This document shows positions 47,801 to 59,470 of a stretch of DNA of 64,000 bases, piece after piece. The position numbers and the translations under genes are program-made. The stretch lies in the NCBI RefSeq assembly GCF_019578655.1, contig NC_063260.1, forward strand, positions 15,564,001 through 15,628,000. Reading direction: 5' to 3'. How positions within the stretch are numbered: position 1 is the stretch's first letter; each line of letters opens with the position of its first letter. Under the pieces are notes generated by a model, which saw only the letters and a list, made by a program, of their open reading frames with translations, was not told the origin of the DNA and ran no database searches. The DNA is from Ricinus communis (taxonomy: Eukaryota; Streptophyta; Magnoliopsida; Malpighiales; Euphorbiaceae).

Positions 47801-48175
47801 TGAATTAGAATGAAGATTTCTTTTCGGAGATGATGACAATTGAATATGAACCATAATACTGCAACAAAATCAGAAAATAAAATATAAAAACCACTTGAAG
47901 AACTGAATCACCGAAAATCAAGGAATAGTGGGAATTTAGAAAGAAATAGAAAGACAAAAAAACAAAGAAAATCGTAAAAATATCATGCAATCAGAGAGTA
48001 TCAGGAAGAAAATTGTGAGGAAAAAATGGATTTAGTGCAAAAGAATCAGTTAGAGGCAAAAGGAATATAACTAGCTAAAGAATGTAAAAACAAAAAGAAT
48101 AAGAAAAAACAACCAGAGCATAAAAGTAAAAGGAAGAAAAAGAAAACGTATCGGGTGTAATTATTGCTGTTTTCA

Positions 48176-48692
48176 ATTTTGTAGGCCGAGTCTTCTCCTG
48201 GGCCTCTGAGTATATTGTATTCCCTGAACGGTTTTGCCTCTCTCCACTGTCATTATTAGAATTTAGAGGACATGCTGAAAGTTCTGTTCAAGAATTAGCT
48301 TCTCACATGCGCATTACTGGCATTACTAAGAAGAGAACAGTATAACAAATTCTGGTCTATTTTTCTCTCACTCGTTCAAATGAATAGCAACTCGCACACA
48401 ATTCTTTGGTATACAAACCTTCTCTTATCATTGATACCGACAAACTTGAACTTGTAATATTTGATAGGAGTGCACAGATGAACAATCCATGTACTTTGGA
48501 ATGTTACTTGCAAACGTGAACTCGAATCTTTGTTCTATGCATAATTATTTTTTGGCTTTATGAATTAGCTTGTAATTTGTTCAAATCATATATACAGTCT
48601 AAATATCAATATAATTTACAAGGTTACAGGATTGGATAGAAAATCCTGAATCTTCTCTAACCTGCTGGGGAATTAGTCGACATATACACTGA
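48176..48692. other. Region between the inverted-repeat element and the J-domain gene stop
   Basis: Less AT-rich than its surroundings at 48180-48350. It probably contains the 3' UTR of the minus-strand J-domain gene and possibly displaced 3' sequence of the Mpv17-family gene. No ORF supported. Confidence 0.45.
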
Positions 48693-51600
48693 TCATTTTT
48701 CCTTGTTGGGGATTGCCTCGGGGAGTTTAAAAGTAGGAGGCTTATCAACGCCTTTCCGCGAGTACTCCCTCCATCTTCGAGCTGCTGCAGCAGCTCGATT
48801 CGCTCTCTCCTTCACTTCCTCGTCTGGAACAAATATCATATCAGCTTCTGTCTTATGCTTAAATTAGTCTAAAGAATACAGATGCCGCAAAAATTAAAAG
48901 TATCCCACTGACTGAAAACTGTTGGCAAGGTAAATGAAAGGAAAAAGGTAAAAGAAAAACCTAAATCACAATTATGTGCATATGCCACTTTCAGCAAAAC
49001 TCAAAACAACTTAATTTAATGGAATAAAATTGATGTCTTTGACATAATTACACAAATATCTACTGGACACAATTATATAAAACTTCATTAAATGTTTTAT
49101 GCAAATTGATGATCTTTTTACTTTATCTGCCTAAAAATCCGCTTGATAAGACTTTCTTGTGAATTTACATAAGGAAAATCAGAAGTAGCAGAATCGAAGT
49201 TCCAACGTCACCAAGAAAGGAAACGTGTCCCAAGCCATTAATGTACCTGATCTTTTGTAGTCTTTCGGCTTCCCCCAGAGATCGCTCCAGTATGATGATC
49301 CAGTTTTATTGGAATCCTTTTGGTTCATCATCCTTATTTTAGCTTGCTCCTGCAAGAATTAAGAACTCTTGTTTATCATATCTAACACAATATTTAGTAT
49401 TAGAACAGTTTCTATGAAACATAAAATTAAAGAAAACCAACAAGTAGCAAGAATACATCAATCAAGCAACTATATGGTGCACTGGTAAAATGATGAATCT
49501 TTAGCAAATATGAATCAATCAACATTACAAGTCTGTGCTTCGCCAAACAAAATTTTAGCCAATTGTTTTGATCATCAATGCTGGTAGCAAAAGAAGAAAT
49601 ACATTACCATAATTACCTCTTTATGCAAGTATGAATGTGTATGGACTTATAAGCTTCTTTTTAATTACACCACAAATCATTGGATAAAAAAGAATCACCA
49701 TAAGTCATTACATATTTTGCAACTTTTATATATAAGCAGTTTGATGATTTTGGGTTTGAAGATATCGTACTTGTTTGTATGGAGTGATTTTCTCTATTAT
49801 AACCTTTTGTTATATATATATATATAAATATATATATATATATTACAGAAAGAAATTAACTATTCTAGAAAATTTCATTACAATTACGATACACAATGTG
49901 CGTATACAGCAAGTCAGCTAGTACTAGCTACAAGAATGAGTTAATAGTCACTATGTCTCATAGCCAAATATTAATTCATACAAAAATAACTTCCACATGG
50001 CCAATTTAACATAAATCAATCCACATCATGTCTATTAAGATCTGCTAGCAATTCGCTTAATTGATCAACTGCAACTAGTGCAGGAGCTAAATTGAATCCA
50101 AATTGAAATATAGGGGAAGATTGCATTTTTGCTTTTATTCACATGTTAGATTGACATTAAATGTTGACAAATATAAAAGGTAAATTGCCCCGTTGGTTCC
50201 AATTGGATACAAGGGGCAAAAGTATTGGCAACAATGGAGCAATTTATTTGAAGATGAAACTACATTTCAATTTGTTCCAATTTCATCACCTACTTTAAAT
50301 TTTTCTATATTGCTGTAATTGTACTCATAAAAGTTTTCGTCATTAAAAAAATAATGATATCTAATGTGGCTGCCTAATTTTACAAATTGTTCTTAATCAG
50401 AAAGATCAAGGTCCAAATATTTAGAATATCCTTCAATACTTAATAATAGTTAGGATGGCCATCGAGTTTCCAGGATGAGATTAACAAAATTCCAGCAACA
50501 AGACTACATATTATGTGAAACTAAAATTGGGTGGTAATATTGGAACAGATTTAGTTTTAGAACATAATTTAAATTCATGCAATGATTTGGGCAACAAAGA
50601 ACACAATATGTTCTAAACAAGAGATAAAGGGTTTCCTACCAAGACTTTTGATTGCCGTTTTTCCCATCGAGAACTTGCCTGACAGCACAAGTTTAAATTA
50701 GTTAGAATTGCAATTTGACTAATAATAACAAAAAGCATAATATACTAGCAGTTAACATGACTTAATCTGCTAATGCCATTGATCAGAATTCTCCTTGCTA
50801 AACATTAAGAATGTAAGCAAGCTGAATGCAATATATCTCAAGAATTTCTCAGTAGGAAAATGCAACAACAAAAACAAACAAAAGATAACATAGTAAATTT
50901 GTTGACTTTTTACCATTCTGAAAACATCTACTGCTCCGGATCCCATTCCCGAAAGCATTAGGGCAACCTGATCATCATGCAAAACAGCTGGAATTTCAAC
51001 CCCTTAGATGAAAGTGAAACATTACTAACATATACAAGAAATATCCTATTGTCTATAAATGAAATAGTCAGAGTTTCTATAGTATGAATCATTACCAAAC
51101 ATACAAGTCTAGCAACAAACTAGGAGAAGCTTCCTCATATACTGATGTCACTCATTATTTTCCTAACTTTAAGCAGAAAATCTTTTTATTCATTAAATAC
51201 CAACTGCTTCATATTGTGCCTCAATTTTACATCTGAGCTAATCTCTCATATCCCATCAAATGTAGACATACTAAGAGGAGTAGTGCCACCATATAACTTT
51301 CGTGAATTACATCTATAATGTCCAGAAATTAACAATCTCTTACTCTGTGCAAGCAGAAATGTAATCAGCCTTTTAGTATAACCCAGCAATAATCTCTATC
51401 CATGTAAAATTCTAAGACATTTCCAAGAAGTATTCTGTAGCTTCTTCCCTCAGCAGGTAGAACATTATGCAGAAGACAAGATACATAGTTTTGCACTTCC
51501 AAATTAACATTTTTCTCAATGATCTGAGGATCATTCAAGTGACTACTTCATCTGACCTCAATGCATATTGCAGTCACTTGAAGTGCCTAGCTTTTCTTAA

Positions 51601-53557
51601 GGCACACCATATACCTAAATTGTAAACTTACCGCAGCACTTGAAAGTATCAGTTATGGTTTTATTCTAACAACAAAGGTGGATTAAATATTAATACAAGT
51701 GCATCTTACATTTACTCTTTCTACTCTCCGCATTTCATCCTCGAGCAAAGATAGCTGCGCTGCAGAAGTCCAATGGATACAATCAACTGGGCTGAATAAC
51801 AAAAACAAATAGATTAATTGTCTCAACTTGTCAACCTCAAATTTCACTGTGCATATCCAAGAATATATTATACACATTGACCACTTTACAAGATTCAGAA
51901 AAAGAAAAACAAGGAAAAGGAAAGCTGCATTGGCAAGCAGAAAACAGAAATTGGAATTACGGAAATCCTTCAAACTATCATCTGATATTAATTCCATATT
52001 CAATACTTCTCCAATTGCATTTTGATGCTTCACATTCTCTTTTTACTTATCCTGATCTCATAAAGATACTAAATTCTCTTTAAATCTCACTAGGTATCAA
52101 TTTCACATTCTATACTTCTTCAATTGCATTTTGATGCTTCATATTCTTTAAGCTAAGAATTATCCACATTTTTGAAAAAAAGATCTTGATTCAAGTAGAC
52201 ATTTTAATGTATAAATCAAGTTGGCGCCGGTGCTTGAAGTTGAAAACTTCAACTTAAAGGGTAACTACTATTAAATGCCTAAACATTAACGCTGCAGTTA
52301 ACTTCTTGAAATTAGAAAAACTGTTTCCAGTCTCTGTGTTTGAGGACTTTTGGTCACAGGTACTGCTGACTAGAAAGAAGACAAGTGCATCATTTGCGTA
52401 CTTATGGATGTAGATACCTACACTAACATAGCACATTAAAGTTCCTTTAACAAAGAACTCATTTCTCATATATATATATATATATATAAACATGCTGTAA
52501 AATTATTCATGAAGCAGAATGCAAGATATTACCAACTTTCAATTGCTTGTTGCACTAATTCAGAGTTTCCACACTGGCCGTGTACTCTGGCTCTACCAAA
52601 GTCTTCCTCAATCTTGAATACATCACAGGCCACATTGACACAATTTTTGCACCCTGCAGCAAAACAGAATCATGAAATGTTGGCTCCTCGCCCACAAAAG
52701 AACAAACACTTAGATTTTCCCATACACACAAGGGGAGGCAAAAGAAAATGATGTAAACAACATCGGATGGTAGCAACTGAATGAAAATGTATCAATAGTA
52801 TCATGCACCTAACATTAGATGGATATAAAGATAGTTCATAAATTGTAAAGAAAGAGCTTTGCAATCGGCAATCAACTCAAAGTAAAAAAAAAATTATATG
52901 TTCATACCTATGCAGCTAAACTCATCAACAAATACATGATCCCTAGGGATAGAATCATCCAAAAAAGGATTGACTGCTGTTAATGCATATCCATGAATTT
53001 CATCGTACACCATCCGCTGAACAGGGTCACTCAGCACCTGCTTGCGATGATAATCTAATTATAGTACAAATAAAGGAAAAGAAAAAATCTCATTTAAAAC
53101 GAATTAAAAGGAGACACAGGAAACCCACCGCATAGACCTCATTAATGAACATACAGAAATTTGTAGTATCTGGGTCATTGCCACTCAAATCTGGATGACA
53201 TTCTTTCATGCAATTATAATAAGCTTTCTTAATCTGCTCTTGTGTAGCATCTGGAAGCTGTTAAAAACAATGACATAATTTGAAATATTAAAACAATATT
53301 ATTATAAGCAACTAACTAATTGAAACAGATAGACAAATTACCAGGCCAAGAACAGCATAATAATCATCGGCAACCGAAGAGGAATCGCTAGTTGCAACCT
53401 TAATTCTACGAAAGCCTGATGATAATGGTGATCTTCGTTTATTACTCCAAGGACTATTGGTCTTTGATGGAATCAATCTTGAATTTGAACCTAAAATTAA
53501 CCACTGGTTTTGAATCTTAAGACCATCTGTGCAAACAGGAGACATCAATTGAGTCAT
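48693..53557 (-). CDS. J-domain protein with [4Fe-4S] ferredoxin-like domain, probably plastid, nine exons
   Basis: Predicted chloroplast Hsp70 co-chaperone joined to an iron-sulfur domain. Exons (minus strand): 53557-53342, 53257-53129, 53037-52908, 52653-52533, 51791-51710, 50967-50914, 50678-50640, 49349-49247, 48823-48693 (TGA). All borders are GT-AG and phases agree, giving 334 residues. Residues 1-63 are Ser/Lys/Arg-rich, like a transit peptide. The J domain (about 64-130) runs from DDYYAVLGL to the invariant HPD (CHPDLSGND). The ferredoxin-like part follows: FVDEFSCIGCKNCVNVA supplies Cys-x2-Cys-x2-Cys, and ESCPVDCIHW supplies the fourth Cys-Pro. Then VALMLSGMGSGAVDVFRM and a basic C-terminus ending KLPEAIPNKEK. 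No frame damage. From memory the architecture and length match the Arabidopsis DJC76/DJC77 group, with At2g42750 the likeliest relative. Convergent with the Mpv17-family gene. Confidence 0.93.
49813..49843. repeat. (TA)n microsatellite in an intron of the J-domain gene
   Basis: TA repeats interrupted by short A-rich breaks, in the 1.29-kb intron between exons 7 and 8. Confidence 0.9.
52469..52490. repeat. (TA)n microsatellite in an intron of the J-domain gene
   Basis: About 11 TA units just after exon 4, in the 741-base intron between exons 4 and 5. Confidence 0.9.
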
Positions 53558-54489
53558 TATATTATTATTATTATTACTACTACTATTTTAAGGCTTGATT
53601 GCTAATATTTAATTATTATTGCTGCTGAACGGAAGCAACTCCTTCCGGTTGTTGCATGGTTTGGATTTTTATTTTTATTTTCTCTTTTTTTGGGTATTTA
53701 AATTTGTTAAGAATTATTGTGAGATATTTGAATAATTTTTGAGGAGGCAGAAATTTTGGCGTCAAAGGAAGAAATGCTGACATGGCAATTTCAAAGCCGT
53801 AAATGTTGTACTCGTTTGAAGTAGAATCTATACGAACCTCGGATGAATCTCTAATGCATGAGCCCAATAGATTATATTGGTTGATTTGAGGCCCGGCCAT
53901 TGAGAGATTCTTTCACAAACACTTACAAAAAGAAAAAATCAAAAATATCATTTTTACTACCAATTAATAAAAATACTGATAATTAAACTTTTATTTTAAA
54001 AATGCTATATAAAATATTTCAGTTTGCACTATAGACTAAACGACATTCAAATTTAAAAAAATATGAAAAGCCCCTTAATTCATTTATATATATTTTAATT
54101 AACACTCTAAACTAATTTTTTGCTAACATTATTTCTAAAAGTTTAAATTTTTCATGTGCATTCTAATATTAACTTCTAATTTTTTTTTCCAGATTTAGAA
54201 AGCGTCTAGTATAATAAAAGTATTTTCGTTGTTGTGAAATAAAAACTTTCGTATCTTAATACCGATAATTATATTGATAGAAAATTTATAAAAATAATTT
54301 AAAAAATGGTAAATTATAGTTTTTTATATGAGATTATATACAAAATAGTATATGTTATAACTAAAAAATAGAATATATATGGGCGACGGGTTTGGACATA
54401 CCTAAGTATTTTTAGCAACTACAATACTGTAAGATTTTTCAATATAATTGAAAACACGCTAACTAATCATAAAAACTAACACGGAGATG
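53558..54489. other. 5' flank of the J-domain gene
   Basis: An (ATT)n/(ACT)n tract lies at 53558-53587 immediately upstream of the ATG, in the presumed 5' UTR. Promoter elements are not obvious. The minus-strand frame at 53616-53900 has no homology I recognise and is separated from the gene by the simple repeat. Confidence 0.45.
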
Positions 54490-54670
54490 CAAGTTGTCAC
54501 CTGGGTAATTCACTGAGACACTTTTACTAATGAGTGACGTTTATTGATTTCATAAAGAAGCTTACATCACAAATCTAGAGATTGATTCAGAAGCCAACTT
54601 CCTTATTTGTGTATTTTTATTTTTAATTTTATTGTTTAATAGGCTATTCCCTATAAATATAACAGTTATA
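54490..54670 (+). repeat. Dispersed repeat, copy 2
   Basis: Matches the complement of 14270-14510 (gacacttttactaatgagtg, ttcataaagaagcttac, ttttaattttattgtttaa). Confidence 0.6.
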
Positions 54671-56950
54671 TTTTTACATATTAAACACTACATCATGTAA
54701 GGTCTATCTGAGTGTAGTTCATTTTACAAAACCAACTGATATCCAAAGTTTATTAATCTAATTTACTAGTCGATTATGTTTAAGGCTCACTTAGTCTAGC
54801 TCAATTACAAATTATCCTTTGAATTCCAACCTTTAAAGCTTATAGACTATATTTTATGATAAGGCCAATTAGCTGATCTTGAATCTAATGTGACCAAATT
54901 AGATCAATTTAGAATATGGCAAAAGTTTCTAAGTCCAGCTCCCGCACGATACAGAATTTTACAGTTTCAAAGCTCCACTCATGAGGCTCGTTACCAGCAA
55001 CTGTGGTACAGACAATTAGGCTATGAGAGATGTATAGATTGGTTGGCATTTGAGACACTTTTTTTCGGCATTGTGGAGCCCACTTACAGAGCTCACACTT
55101 AAGTTTGCATCCACTTTCTCCCTTCAAACACAAATCAGGGACTGTGGACTTTAAATTTAAGCTCAATATGCCATGTTATTTACCTAATTGACTATAATTT
55201 CAAGCTAGGTCCAATTTTAAGACCTAATGTTAATATGTCCAAGTAATCGCACAACGGGTATTTGACATCCATTTAAAATAAAAGCAAAAATAAGGTGGAA
55301 GAAATTAAATTTAACTATTACAATCCTTTTACGATTAGAAAATTGAAGAAAAAACGCCTAAAACTAAATATAGTACACAAATATCTTTAAAATACATAAA
55401 AAATTTAGAAAATTAGGGCTGAAAGGTGAACAACCGATCCGCTCAACACAGAGTCGAATCAGCTCTGCATTGAGCCGAATGGCTCTAGGGCTTTGGTTGA
55501 CCTTTTTTGGTAGCTTTTTCTCGATTCAATCACTCCAGAACCAATTTCACATGCACAAGAAATGAAAAATCAATTAAAAAATGTGTGAAACTAAATAGAA
55601 AGCACAAAAAGGCATAAACTTAAGTGCAATCCTAAAAGAAAAGACAGACAATAAATGAAAACGATAAAAATTTTAAGTTTTAATTATGGAACCTAAAACC
55701 AATTTTAGTTACAAAAATATAAAAAAATTACAAATTTAACATGCAACCCTAGTCATTTGACTAATCAGATCTAAAAGCCAAAAGCAAACATATTAACAGA
55801 TTTAAAACTCTATATGTTCTTATTATCATATTCAGTTTTTAACATATTTACATTATTAAATTCAATGCTTGACAGTTTATAAGCATATTAATTCACAAAA
55901 AAAATAATATTCTAATCATTAAAAATACATAAAAAATAATAAATAAAAAGAAAACCTAATCATATTTCTAAAATCATAAAGGAACACAAGAACCAGTTTA
56001 ATGGGAAAGATGATATTGATGATGCCGGATGTAGGGGAACCCTCATGTTATTACCGTTGAATGCTGGTATGCAAGTCTCTAGAGATGATGAGGCAATTGA
56101 ACTGAAGATTGGATGAAAATCCAATATTGTCTAGGGTTTAGAAAATCTTTTATCGTTCTATAGATACTTTCCTAATTTAAAGCTCTTTTTTAGTGACTTT
56201 TCTTTTTGTTTCTTGAAACTCTCCGCTTTAATGAATATTTGAGAATTCTCCTAGGTTAATAGTCTTTTCTTTAATGAATATAGCTAACCCTAGACCTGGG
56301 GTTTTATATCCTATTTATAGTAGTGTGATTAGGAAACCCTGAAGAAGTAAATAAATACTTAATTATTTAAATTAAAATAATTGATTATCTTTTTTTTATC
56401 AGATTGATATCCAATAAAATCTTTAAAATTCAAATAATTATCACTAAATATATTTTAAAATCCTAATAATTATCACAAATCTCTTCTAGAAATTTTTTTT
56501 ACCAATTTTGACATTTTAATACACGCGTAAATCGACACTGTGTAGAGTCGACCATTGTATAGTTGATTTGGCTATATGCAGAGCCAATTGGCTTTATGGG
56601 GCAAAACATTTAGAAAAAAATTATATTTTAGTCCCCGAACTTGCAAAAACCTCCATTTCACCCCCTCAAAGTTAATATTTTTCTGACAATTAAGTCCAAA
56701 TTAATTCTAGAAAAGTAGTTCTCAAATCTAACTTGGATTCACACGTCTTCAATCTCCCGATACTCAAGAAAAGTAGTAATTTTCGTCATAGAGTTTTCAA
56801 TAATTTCTTAGATATCTTGATCCGAAAAACGAATGCTAACAATATGTTTTGAAAAACATAATGAATTATAAATAAAAAGTTATAACTTGAATTTATATCA
56901 TGTCGAATTTACTAAGAATATAATTTATTATATATATAAATTATATTTTA
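54671..56950. other. Uncharacterised repeat-like region
   Basis: No gene. Two segments with unusually many cg dinucleotides for this neighbourhood (about 55435-55500 and 56530-56605) are partial inverted copies of each other (agctctgcattgagccgaat versus the complement of gatttggctatatgcagagc). A TATA-like run (ttttatatcctatttatag near 56301) and a ctagggttt block near 56131 between them are reminiscent of LTR promoter and leader sequence. Class unknown. Confidence 0.3.
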
Positions 56951-56999
56951 AAAAAATTGGATAACAGTCATACTTTTTTTTTTGATAAATGTAGATGTA

Positions 57000-57480
57000 T
57001 ATGTTAGGTATATGTTTAGTATCTGTTAATCAAAATTTAAAATTTTCAACATATATTTTTATTTAAATTATTTTTTTAATATCAATGAATATAATACCAA
57101 TGTTTATTAAATATAATAAAATATAATCAATTTATTTTAATATATATTCTTTATGTATAAAATATTTACTACATTTATATATTTTAAATAACACAAGTAA
57201 AAATCACAATAAATGGTATATATTTTACAGTTTTATGTATGTATTTTATATATATTTAGTATACATTTGGTATACAACTAGTATATAATTTAGATTACAT
57301 ATATGTCAGTTATGTTTTAAATTATAGTAAAACGTATACGTTAAATATATATTTATAAATGTATAGTATATGTTAGTGTTTTGGTATCTAGTTGGTATAT
57401 ATTTAGTATATTTTTGTACATAAAGTGCAAGACTCTTAAGTTTTCTTACTATCTTATTATATAATTTATATAAATAATAT
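57000..57480 (+). repeat. AT-rich direct repeat, copy 1
   Basis: Contains a phrase of the form tatttagtatacatttggta and ends with tttgtacataaagtgcaaga followed by ctcttaagttttcttac. The same end block recurs at about 59398-59440. Confidence 0.65.
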
Positions 57481-57729
57481 AAATACAATTCACATACAAC
57501 TCTTATATCTTTAAGAAAATTAAAATAAAAAATAAATTAAAAGAAATAAATTTTAAGATGTTATCCATACTAATTACATAAGAAAGGAGGTGATAGACTA
57601 TTTTTCAAGTGCAAGTCTCTATTACATGACAAGATGTAAAATGAATAATTAAATGGTATAAAATTTTTTAACTGTAATACCTCCATCAAAAACAATAATA
57701 ATAGTAAATATTAAATTATCTGGAAGAGC

Positions 57730-57730
<1 letters not shown>

Positions 57731-57789
<59 letters not shown>
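57731..57789. repeat. (TAA)n microsatellite
   Basis: About 59 bases of uninterrupted TAA repeat. Confidence 0.97.
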
Positions 57790-58375
57790 TACAAAAGCAC
57801 AAAAAGATTATGAATTTTTAAACTGATTAAAATACCCTTACTAATTTTATATTAATTTTATATGTAATTAATTTAAATTTCTTAACCCTAATAAAATTAA
57901 TTAGTAATTAACCTTTTCCTAATCATAAAAGCATGAAGGAGGGGAGATTTTTAAATTGACTAGAGTACCTTAGAATTAATGAATATATACTAATCTCAAT
58001 ATAATTCTATATGCTAGTCTTAATAGAATTAATTAATGCTTACTCTAATTCAATTCTAATCCTCTAATAATTTCATATACATTCCTCATCCTATAAGAAA
58101 TTGATGAATTACTACATATCACATTATATATACCTATGGTGGAGTTCAAATAATTCAATATAAATTTTTGTAAAAATAAAAGACAAGTTATAGAAAAAAG
58201 GAATAACACTTTAAATTTTATTTTATTTGATATATTAATTCACGTGTTCATTATTATTATACTACTTCATTAGTAGAATTATGTACTATCTAATTTATAT
58301 TATATACTAATTTATTAAATAATTTATATTATAACTTTATAATAATAATTTGCACGTGTAACACGCGTGATGAGC

Positions 58376-58414
<39 letters not shown>
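58376..58414. repeat. (AAT)n microsatellite
   Basis: About 39 bases of AAT repeat, 590 bases after the previous tract. Confidence 0.97.
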
Positions 58415-58415
<1 letters not shown>

Positions 58416-58919
58416 GAGTAATTTAAATTTTTAATAGGTTTAGATGATTAAATTAAATAAGTAATGGAGTTAATTTAATATTTAAGATGAGTGAGAAGAA
58501 ATAATTAATTAATAAATAAGTAAAATATTATAAGAAATAACCTAGAAGTATGCTGAAGAAGAACTTGTTAGTAAGAAAAGTTTATGAAAGATTATAGTCA
58601 GAGAAATGAAAAATTAAAAGGAGCAAGTGGTTATGGGTTAAAAAAGCCTACCCTTACTATTCGTTGAAATAGAAAGAAAAGAAACAAAACAGAAGGGAAA
58701 AGTGACAACATCATTTAACATGAAAAAGTCAAATTCAGCACAAATGAAACATTATGTAAGTAATAATGAAAGAAGAAAAAAGTACGGTAAAAATGAAAGA
58801 AAGAAAAAACGTACAGTAAAAATGATATATATTTTAAAAAATATAGTATTTTATGTAATTTCTCAAAATACCTTAAAAAAACTAAAGATATTCTTTTTGT
58901 TGTCAATTTTTTAAAAAAT

Positions 58920-59470
58920 ACTGTTGTATATTAGATATATTTTTTTTACAAAATAATATATATTATCAGTAATTTGATATATTTCTATAAATCTTATAGT
59001 ATTGTGTTGTTTAACATATGTTTGATATATATTTAGTAATGATTCAATAGTATTTAGTATATATAACTAATATTAAAAAATAGTATCTAAAACCTTTTTA
59101 GTATCCGTTTTAAATATTTTAGTATATATTAGACAAATAACTAGTATCTAAAACTGATATATGAAATTATCTTTTAAATCTATTTCGTGTTTTTAATATC
59201 ATTTTTACATATTTTGGTATGTATTTACTGTGTATTGAGTATACATCTAGTATATAATTAGCATCTGAAACTGATATATGAAATTACTTTTTAATATCTA
59301 TTTGTACTTTTTATATTCATTGTATATATTTTGGTACATACTTAAATACATCTATTATATAAATAGTATTTACATATAAATAGTATTTACAGCTATTTTT
59401 GTTTGTACATAAAGTACAAAATTCTTAAGTTCTCTTACTATCATTTATAAATATCATACATATAGTTTTT
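58920..59470 (+). repeat. AT-rich direct repeat, copy 2, with an internal tandem duplication of about 117 bp
   Basis: Shares the tttgtacataaagtacaaaa and ttcttaagttctcttact block with copy 1 about 2.0 kb upstream. Internally, tagtatctaaaactgatata and tagcatctgaaactgatata recur about 117 bases apart (near 59143 and 59260). Confidence 0.65.

Larger units (their letters stand above)
45911..48175. mobile_element. Inverted-repeat (foldback or MULE-like) element of unknown family
   Basis: The outer ends are inverted copies. 45911-46030 (aaattacacctgacg..., attctttttgttttatacta, tttagctggttatgtt) matches the complement of about 48015-48175 (...tataactagctaaag..., aacaaaaagaata, gggtgtaattat). A second inverted pair, 46045-46195 and 46275-46430, lies directly inside the left end: agatatttctaattttaaaa, tgattcacttgaagaaggtt and gactgaccaatt all recur inverted. 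The interior holds an AT-rich minisatellite (46627-47310), an (AT)n run and a Lys-rich coding-like fragment. No transposase is recognised and the target duplication is not clear. The long terminal repeats with aattacacc-type ends suggest a non-autonomous Mutator-like element. Confidence 0.55.

Noticed and set aside
53616..53900. 94-codon minus-strand frame upstream of the J-domain gene as an extra N-terminal exon
   Set aside because: Separated by a trinucleotide repeat and a plausible 5' UTR. The ATG at 53557 already gives a transit-peptide-like start, and no conserved motif is seen upstream.
54890..55166. Overlapping 70- and 85-codon frames on both strands
   Set aside because: No recognised motif and no splice-compatible neighbours; likely chance openings in an old repeat.
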